A DNA stretch of 64,000 nt, from NCBI GenBank assembly GCA_030704615.1, contig CM060733.1, forward strand, positions 65,842,001 through 65,906,000, given 5' to 3'. The position numbers and the translations under genes are program-made. Source of the DNA: Takakia lepidozioides. Lineage: Eukaryota > Streptophyta > Takakiopsida > Takakiales > Takakiaceae. Of the stretch, positions 56,693 to 64,000 are shown piece after piece. The notes below the pieces were generated by a model. It saw only the letters and a list, made by a program, of their open reading frames with translations. It was not told the origin of the DNA and ran no database searches. Within the stretch, counting starts at the first letter, position 1. Every line of letters begins with the position of its first letter.

Positions 56693-59160
56693 ATGCTGTC
56701 GGAATTGCGGTTGGAAATCCAAATATGGAAGAATATTCCTTGGATATTCGGTTGTTCATGCTCACCGCTCATGCAAAGTACACACCCCTGTAATGCACCA
56801 GCAACTTTCCAGAAAGTGATCAGTGAATTTTTTCATGAGTACTTGGAAGATTTCATGCAAGTATTCTTAGATGACTTCAGTGTTTACAGCTCTAAGAATG
56901 AGAACTTGCAGAAATTGGAATTATGTTTGGCCAGATGCAGGATGAGAGGTCTTTGGCTGAATCCAAAAAAATGTACTTTCTGTGTGAACTCAGGAGTTCT
57001 TTTAGGACACATTGTGTGTCAAAAAGGACTGCTTGTAGATCCTAGAAAGACTGAGGCTATTAAAGCCTCTCCACCACCAAGTAACGTTAAGGCTCTAAGG
57101 AGGTTCCTTGGACAAACCAGTTATTACATAAGGTTTGTCAGACGATATGCACAGAAGGCAGCACCATTGAGCAAGCTGTTGAAGAAGGATGCAGGGTTTG
57201 CATGGACAGCTGAGTGCCAACACGCCTTCGAGGAATTTACATTGTCAGTAACAACTACACCTGTGCTGATTAATCCACATTGGCATATGGTATTTCATGT
57301 ACAGTGTGATGCCTCTGGAGAAGCATTGGGAGCTGTGTAGCCCAAAATGTCACAGGAAACATAGATTCACCGGTGTATTATGCTAGCAAACTGTTGAACA
57401 GTGTTGAAAGGAACTATAGCACCACCGAAAGAGAAGCTTTGGCAACGATTTATTCAGTCAAGAAGTTCAAGCATTATTTGCTTGAAAGGAAATTTATATT
57501 CTATGTGGATCATCAAGCTCTGATTTATTTGGTGAACAAGCCTTTGATAAGTCGAAGGATAGCAAGATGGTTGGTTATACTGCATGAGTTTGAATTTGAA
57601 GTTGTTTACAAACCTGGACGTTTGCATCTTGTGGCAGATCACTTGTCACGTCTTTCAACAGGAGAACCCACCACAAGGGTAGACGATCAACTGCCTGATG
57701 CAAGTTTATTTGCAGTAAAAGTGGGAGCACATGACTGGTTTGATTGGCAATGGCCAATCAGATATTACCTTACTCATGGACAGTGCCCATCTAGTTATGG
57801 GAAGGAACAAAGGAAGATGATAGCCATTAAAGCCCTACCATATACTATGATAGGAGGAAAATTGTATGTAAGTTGGGACCAGATGGAGTCCTAAAGAGAT
57901 GCTTGTACCATCATGAAATTAATAAAGTTTTGGAAGAAATTCACAAAGGGATAGTTGGAGGACATTATGGAGAAGAGACTACCAGCAGGAAAATACTACT
58001 TGCAGGATATTGGTGGCCTACCTTATTCAAAGATGTACATAATTATTGTAAGAGCTGTGATGAATGTCAAAGGCTGGGACCTTTGTAGAGATCTGGAAAG
58101 ATGGCACTCATTTCAGAAATGGGGATTAAACTTTGTTGGACCAATTAATCCACCAGCCAGGAACACCCAAAACAAGTATATAATCACAGCCATGGATTAT
58201 ACTACTAAGTGGGTAGAAGCCAAGGCACTGCGAGATAACACAACGAAATCTACAGCTAGATTTCTTTATGAGAACATAATAACGAGATTTGGTTGCCCCT
58301 TGGAATTTATCAGTGATCAAGGGAGTCATTTCATTAATGAGACCATTCAACTATTGACTAAGGAGTTCATGATTGTGCACAGGAAGAGTACAACCTATTA
58401 CCCACAGGGCAATGGGCAGGCAGAGGCCACCAATAAGATACTTTGCACTATCTTTGCTAAGATAGTCAATGCCATCAAAACTGATTGGGATACCAAGCTT
58501 TTGAAAGCTTTGTGGTCATATATGACTTCATACAAGGTCACCACCAAGTATACACCATTCCAATTAGTCTATGGCATGGAAGCTCTACTTCCAGTGGAAT
58601 TCTTATTACCTACCATGAGAACTGAATGGGGAAGGAGAATGGAATTGGAGGATTCAATTAAAGTAAGGAAACATGAACTATATCATGTGGGAGAAGTACG
58701 TGTTGATGCAGCAGATAACATGGCCAGAATTTAGATGAAAAGAAATGATCGGTTTGATGAAGGCAAACTTTGTACTTTTAAGACAGGAGATTTGGTACTA
58801 TGGTTGCAGAAGAAGAGAAAGATTAAAGCCTCTAAGCTTAAATCACCATGGAATGGACCTTATGTCATACAGAAGATGTATGATAACAACACAACTATGT
58901 TACAAACAATTAACAAAGAAATGTTTGGTAGAGTCAATGCCAACAAGTTGAAGGAATACAGTGGTATCCATGATAGACCATTGCAGCATGATTTGCATCT
59001 TGAAACACAGATGCAGTCACAGGCTACACCAGTAGCACCAGTGGAGCATAAAGCACTTGTCATAACGCCGAATGTGTATGGCCATAGCAAAGAACACGGG
59101 TGTTCACACAGCAAACACAGCCTACCACAATCTGTCACAGCCCGTCACAGCCCGTCATAG
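56693..59160 (+). pseudogene. Ty3/gypsy element 3: RT end, RNase H, integrase
   Basis: RT is truncated and starts near 56785 (CNAPATFQKVISEFFHEYLE, active site VFLDDFSVYS, then LWLNPKKCTFCV, LRRFLGQTSYYIRFV). RNase H follows (VQCDASGEALGAV, TAG at 57338-57340; TTEREALATIYSVKKFKHYL; VADHLSRLS). The integrase zinc finger has HYGEETTSRKILLAGYWWPT...CKSCDECQ across a frameshift. The core has LNFVGP where LDFVGP is expected (codon 58129-58131, AAC), FISDQGSHF and NGQAEATNKIL. A TAG near 58734 precedes the C-terminus (KTGDLVLWLQKKRK, SPWNGPYVIQKMY). It lacks gag, protease and recognisable LTRs, and the first catalytic Asp is Asn. Confidence 0.85.
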
Positions 59161-59234
59161 CCCATCACAGGCAACACAGCCCACGCAGGTTGCACAGTCC
59201 ATTGGAGCAGTGACAAGTGGACATGAGTTAACAA

Positions 59235-59900
59235 CAGTAACCGATTCTGATAAGTGGGAAAAACAGGGTGAAATGTGTTGAAGAAGGTGCTTTCATTAGC
59301 AGCGCCTGAATTTATCAATCGTGCCGCTGCTGCTGCAGCTTCCATGGCCAGTTGACCATCTACCAATGCAGGTTGCTAGTAGCTATTGATCCACAGGGAA
59401 TCATAGGTAATCTGGAGCTTGAAGTCCGGCCCTCTTGGACGAATCTAGACCCCCACTCTATCCCTGCTCCTTCAGCTGTCCATGTCTCTACACAAATCAA
59501 GCATACATCATTGGCTTGCTGCTAGCAGCTGACAATGACAGCCTAGAATTGTTCCAGCAAACACCCCAACCCTACTTATCGTACTAGTTCCTATGTTGAC
59601 TTACGTCTGCTTCCAACATGCATTCACCTTTCTGCCTGGATTGTTCCACCATTGACTGGGGTCGGAAACATATTCATTCCAGAGTTTCTCTGCATCTCTG
59701 CTATCTATTTTTTGATACTTTCCTGTTGACCACATTGGCAGTTACATGTCAAAATCACTCCAACACCACCATAGATCCACCAACGAGCTAACTTGTAGAA
59801 TTCAACATGAAAATTTAGGGACGACTCTGATAGCAGGGGAAAACAGGATGAAATATGTTGAAGAAGGTACCTTCATTAGCAATGGGCCTTGTTCTATCAA
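59235..59900 (-). pseudogene. OSB-like module 4
   Basis: First exon (about 59710-59640) reads AEKLWNEYVSDPSQWWNNPG, with WWDNR changed to WWNNP. The PDF exon (about 59450-59280) reads FKLQITYDSLW followed by SIATSNLHW-type sequence, with a frameshift, and a tail GTFF-type stretch. It abuts gypsy element 3 on one side and the PPR fragment on the other. Confidence 0.6.
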
Positions 59901-59992
59901 TTGTGCTGTTGCTGCTGCTATTTCCAGTTGACCACGTATGAGCTACCCACTTGTAGCCGTTGTGCTATTGAAGAAGGTGCCCCCTTCCCCCA

Positions 59993-60545
59993 TCATTTGA
60001 TCATAGGTCTCCAAAGCCTCCATACCATGTCCTGTTGTGCATACCCTGCAAGCATCGCGTTCCATGACACCACGTTCCATTCCGCCGTAGTGTTGAAAAC
60101 TCCCTTCGCATCCTTAATGCACCCACATTTGGCATACATGTCCACCAGGGCAGTGTTCAGAATGACATCTGGTACAATTCCAGCTTTGACAATGTCACTA
60201 TGGACCTCTTTCCCCTTTTCCAGAGCTCCCAGGCTTGCGCATGCATTGCAAACACAAACAAATGTGATGTGGTTGGGCTTCACCCTTTCACGCAACATTT
60301 GCTCATAGGTCTCCAAAGCATTCCTATCACACCCATGCTTGGTAAATCCTGCCAACATAATATTCCACATGATCAAAGATCGTTGGAGCATTCTGTTGAA
60401 CACTTGGTGAGCATCAATGATGCTCCCACTATTAACATACATGTTGACAAGGGTGTTGAGTAGAAAAACATTTGACGTGAATCCACTTTGGATAATGTGA
60501 ATGTGCACCTACTTTCCAGCTTCCAGACCTTCCATCTTGATGCAC
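59993..60545 (-). pseudogene. PPR fragment 1 (open over about 170 residues)
   Basis: An intact stretch of PLS-type PPR repeats: HIIQSGFTSNVFLLNTLVNM, YVNSGSIIDAHQVFNRM, LIMWNIMLAGFTKHG, RVKPNHITFVCVCNACASLG, LEKGKEVHSDIVKAGIVPDV, LVDMYAKCGCIKDAKGVF and VVSWNAMLAGYAQQ. It has about four motifs against the dozen or more of a full gene. It breaks into OSB sequence at both ends. The N-terminal extension (DSDMSVCLLLKCIKMEGLEAG) resembles the leader region of such proteins, so the 5' end may be close. It is not a working gene. Confidence 0.75.
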
Positions 60546-60589
60546 TTAAGCAAGAGACAGACGGACATATCTGAATCTGCTGAAATGCC

Positions 60590-61350
60590 TTGCGATGTGG
60601 TCAGGCTTCACCCCTTCCCCCATCATTTTCTCATAGGTCTCCAAAGCCTCCATCCCGTTCCCCTATTGTGCATACCCTGCAAGCATCACGTTCCACGACA
60701 CCACATCTTGTTCAGCCAGAAAACTCCCCTCACATCTTTAATGCACCCACCTTTGGCAAACATGTCCACCAAGGTAGTGTTCCGGATGACATCTCGTACA
60801 ATTCTAGCTTTGCCAATGTCAGTATCGACCTCTTTCCTCTTTTCCAGAGCTCCCAGGCTCACACGCATTGCAAACACAAACAAATGTGATGTGGCTGGGG
60901 GGCTTCACCGCTTCACACATGAGCACACATCATTTGCTCATGTCTCCAAAACATTCCTAACACACCTATGCTTGGTACATCCTTCCAACATAATATTCCA
61001 CGTGATCAAAGATCATTGAGGCATTCTGTTGAACACTTGGTGAGCATCCCTAATGCTCCATCACTTAACATACATGTTGACAAGGGTGTTGAGTAGAAAA
61101 ACATTTGGCGTGAATCCACTTTGGATAATGTGAGTGCACCTACTTTTCAGCTTCCAGACCTTCCATCTTGATGCACTTAAGCAAGAGACAGACATACGTA
61201 TCTGAATCTGCTGAAATGCCTCCTTGGTTTAGAATCTGTAGAGCCACTGTCAGGCTGTCTACCGCACAAAGTATCTTCACATGCCCAGAAGTGTCAGAAG
61301 AGGCATTGTGGACCCCTCTCTTGATCCTCTTTCAGAAGTTGTGGTCATGG
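60590..61350 (-). pseudogene. PPR fragment 2 (tandem copy of fragment 1)
   Basis: A second, more decayed copy of the same coding region, shifted by about 640 bases. The block 60340-60595 recurs at 60965-61220, with shared words such as GAACACTTGGTGAGCATC, TGTTGACAAGGGTGTTGAGT, AATCCACTTTGGATAATGTG and CATCTTGATGCACTTAAGCA. It extends further upstream than copy 1, through SADSDTYVCLLLKC and VDSLTVALQILNQGG, so it holds the probable N-terminal region. Confidence 0.7.
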
Positions 61351-61369
61351 TTGAGGTGCCTGATTTTTA

Positions 61370-61900
61370 TCAACTGTGCCGCTGCAACTGCTGTCTTTAG
61401 TTCACCATCTACCCATGCAGGTTTCTTGTAGCTACTGATCCACATGGAATCAAGGTAATCTGGAGCTTGAAGTCCCGCCTTCTTGCATGAATCTGGACCC
61501 ACACTCTATCCCTGCTCCTTCAGCTATCCATGCCTCTGCACAAATCATGCATACATCCTTGCCTTGTAGCTGATAATGACAGCCTAGATTTGTTCTAAGG
61601 AACACCCAACTCAGCTTATTACACTAGTTCCTATGCTGAATTGCGTCTGCTACTCTCCTGTAATTAATCTAACAGGCATTCATCTTTTTGCCTCGGTGTC
61701 CCACCATTGACTGGGGTCGGAAAAGTATTCATTCCACAGCTTCTCCTCATCTCTGTTATGTGTTTTTGGATACTTTCCTGTTGTCACAGTGGCAGTATCA
61801 TGTCAAAGTCACTCCAAACTACATTCACTCAACCAGCTAACTTGCAGAAATCAACAAGACGATATAGGGCCGACCTTGATAAGAGGGAAAAAGAGGGTGA
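61370..61900 (-). pseudogene. OSB-like module 5
   Basis: First exon (about 61765-61695) reads DEEKLWNEYFSDPSQWWD and then loses one base in the DNR codons. The PDF exon (about 61510-61375) reads IHARRRDFKLQITLIPC-type sequence, with PDF changed and a frameshift. The intron between them is of normal size for this family of copies. Confidence 0.6.
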
Positions 61901-62350
61901 AATGTGTTGAAGAAGGTGCCTTCATTAGCAGTGACTGGTTTTATCAATTGTGCCACGTCTGCTGTTGTGGCTTCCAGTTGACCATGTACCCATACAAATT
62001 TCTTGTAGCTATCCGTCCACAGGGAATCATAGGTAATCTGGTGCTTGAAATTTGGCCCTCTTGGATGAATCTGGACAAATCCCTGCTCCTATGCTCTGCA
62101 CAAATCATGCATACATCCTTGCCTTGCTCCTAACAGCTGACAATGACAACCTAGATTTCTTCTAACAACCACCCCAACCCTACTTATCCCACTAGCTTTC
62201 AACAGGCACTTACTTTTTTGCCTCGATTGTTCCACCCTTGACTGCGATCGGAAACATATTCATTCCAGAGCTTCTCATTGTCTCTGTTATCTGTTTTTCG
62301 ATAGTTTCCTATTGCCACATTGGCAGTAACATGTCAAAATCACTCCAAAA
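61900..62350 (-). pseudogene. OSB-like module 6, joined to MULE copy C
   Basis: First exon (about 62285-62215) reads DNEKLWNEYVSDRSQGWNNR. The PDF exon (about 62070-61870) reads GPNFKHQITYDSLWTDSYKK then FVWVHGQLEAT and NEGTFFNTFHPLFPLIK. The long tail is open through to a stop and shows that the GTFFNTFHP segment found beside every module is part of the PDF exon. OSB sequence stops at about 62350, where the MULE begins. Confidence 0.65.
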
Positions 62351-62354
62351 CCAC

Positions 62355-64000
62355 CACAGATCCTGTGTTCAAGGTCGAACGATGTGCCGCCCTCATCAGC
62401 ATCTCCTGCCTGTCTGGTTCGATACCCCATTGTTTTCCTCCCAGAAACTGGTAGTAACCAGATTGTTGCATGATGGCCATCACAATATCTTCTGTTGTTG
62501 CTGTCAACATGTCAACGAGACCCTTCTCACTGCAGCCCAGTTCGCCTGGGCATTGTCAGCCATGAAGCCCCTAAAATTGGGAGGGGGCAACTTCGCTCTT
62601 GCCATTTGCTCATTAATTCCGCGCCACATATGCAACTCCGAATCTGTGTCTTCTCCTTTCATTTCGCAGATAGCAATGGTCATCAACTTTCTGCAATGTG
62701 GGTCGTATACATGTGCCTCCATTGTCACCCAACCGTGGTTGGTGATTCGCCTGATGTGGTCGAACATGACCCAGCAATTTGAGAGGTCTCCACTGGTCAT
62801 CTGCTTCACCAAATTGACACCGCTCCCCGGTCCGCACGTTGACATCTTAAATATGAAGCATTTGTCCGTCTCTGAGCCTTGACCAGGAAAGAAGCTGCCC
62901 TGGATGAAGTCGTAGCCGCATGTGCGCTTCACTTCCAAGATGGAGTGCATGTCTGATCCTCTTCTGATTCGTTTCTTGCAGCCGACAATGTGGTTCCTGA
63001 CATTGGGAGACAGCTTCCAGCAGCTCCTTCATATCCCCCTGCTTCCAGCAGCTTCTCTCTTGTGCTTCTGTCCTCCGACATTATTTTGCCTATTGCAATT
63101 CTATGTGCGGATGCGAGCTGTATCTGCTTTGGTTTTGCTCTCGGCATCAACCTCACCTCTTCCTTGATAATATCCTGGGCTTGTTGAAAAGCGACTCTGC
63201 AATTGCCTCTGGCGACGGGGTGGTCATGCTTTCCGATGTGAATGCATGCTCTGGTGCACGCTAGGCCGACGGTCCCGACGTAGTACTGCTTGGCGTTGCA
63301 CACTGCCATGCACGTAGGGGTTGCGTTGCAATGGGCACACTTGAACGTCCATGCAGGAACTCTACCTTGAGGCCAAAATGGGGTCGACGAATTGCCAATC
63401 CACTCTGTCTCATTCCGGGTGCCTTTGCTCGTGTAGTGGTAACATGTGCTCGAGAAACATTTAAGATGTCCAGCACACAATACATATCTCACTTGAGCTC
63501 CATTACCCAGGTTGGACGATGAAGTTTTGGTGACACACCATGGGTGGCCGTCATGTTTCCTATTCATTCCTGCCAGCATGCCATCTGGGCCTGCACCTGG
63601 CGGCACTGGAGGGAACTAGTAGATAGCATTCCCATCCACAACTTCAGGCAAAGTTTCCACATAATGGATTGGAGTTTTGTCGTAATCAAGCCTAAGAAGG
63701 TCACTAGAGCGGGAACCCGCTGTCTTCATCCTCCGCAATATGTCGATTACTGAGCGGACGGAAGTTGAGTCCAAGGGTGTATGCTCATTGTCTGCCGACA
63801 TCTGAACACTCCTAGTGACAGACGACTTTGAAACATACGATGGAAGGACCATACAGTCTTCATCGTCACTGGATAAGTTGTGGACGACTGTTTCCCTGGA
63901 ATGTGTACCCACCGACGAGCTATGGAGTGGAAAATCCTCGATTTCCCTGTTCATATGTTTGGGCTTCTCTGCTTGTGAAGAGGTGCCCACATCCCTCATG
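62355..64000 (-). pseudogene. MULE copy C: WRKY/GCM1-like zinc domain and transposase core, internally deleted
   Basis: Minus strand, N- to C-terminus: an acidic N-terminal exon (63999-63616), then a zinc domain (63606-62930) with WCVTKTSSS, YVLCAGHLKCFSSTCYHYTS, FKCAHCNATPTC and ACIHIGKHDHPVARGNCR. The Cys/His pattern and the GKHDHPV end resemble the WRKY/GCM1 zinc fold known at the N-terminus of MULE transposases. After frameshifts near 63000 the core follows (FIQGSFFPGQGSETDKCFIF, CWVMFDHIRRITNHGW, FRGFMADNAQANWAAVR). It then jumps directly to DIVMAIMQQSGYYQFLGG, which in copy B lies about 1.4 kb further on in the SWIM exon. The rest of the core and the SWIM finger are therefore deleted. 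Confidence 0.75.

Noticed and set aside
1-64000. CRISPR array, operons, riboswitches
   Set aside because: Sequence is clearly plant nuclear. The tandem repeats found have no spacer-repeat pattern of CRISPR type.

Overview
This looks like accessory-rich nuclear DNA from a land plant with a large, repeat-laden genome. A seed-free vascular plant (fern or lycophyte) is my best guess, not a proven assignment. Reasons: one intact multi-exon plant housekeeping gene, plant-specific organelle-targeted families (DYW-type PPR, OSB-type 'PDF' modules), and many decayed Ty3/gypsy, MULE, CACTA, LINE and SINE remnants. I see no rRNA genes, no free-standing tRNA genes and no bacterial features.

Layout. 1-1.1 kb: 3' part of a MULE transposase copy (copy A). 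1.45-2.5 kb: LINE tail split by a tRNA-derived SINE with a 12-bp target duplication. 2.5-7.2 kb: a PPR-DYW pseudogene and an OSB fragment bracketed by two arrays of a ~190-bp repeat. 8.9-9.8 kb: another MULE 3' remnant (copy D, SWIM zinc finger). 11.2 kb: an LTR fragment related to one at 24.5 kb. 12.5-14 kb: two adjacent transposon-type ORFs, the second ending in a RING-like finger. 16.6-20.1 kb (minus): a broken gene of an unnamed transposon-like family with an SDGC motif, next to an SF1 helicase fragment (20.2-20.7 kb) and a 1.5-kb-offset duplication. 22.1-25 kb: gypsy element 1. 27.4-35.7 kb (minus): the one gene that looks alive, PRP40C/TCERG1-like, reconstructed here as 13 coding exons and 960 residues with two WW and five FF domains. 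37.3-41 kb: gypsy element 2, whose integrase ends in a PHD finger. 41.5-45.6 kb: gag fragments, an LTR with primer-binding site, and short inverted repeats. 46.0-56.6 kb: a MULE (copy B) split by a complete 4,910-bp CACTA element that carries OSB and PPR fragments. 56.7-59.2 kb: gypsy element 3. 59.2-62.35 kb: more OSB and PPR modules. 62.35-64 kb (minus): MULE copy C with a WRKY/GCM1-like zinc domain.

Most unusual are the CACTA element (26-bp inverted ends, TCT target duplication, captured organelle-gene fragments) and, in the MULE it interrupts, about twenty copies of a short inverted repeat TAGTC-N6-GACTA. The spacer is always six bases. The copies fill the transposase intron and both flanks of the SWIM and RING-H2 reading frames. 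PRP40C would couple transcription and splicing in the nucleus. The other genes are mobile-element proteins or broken copies of organelle genes and do not form a pathway.
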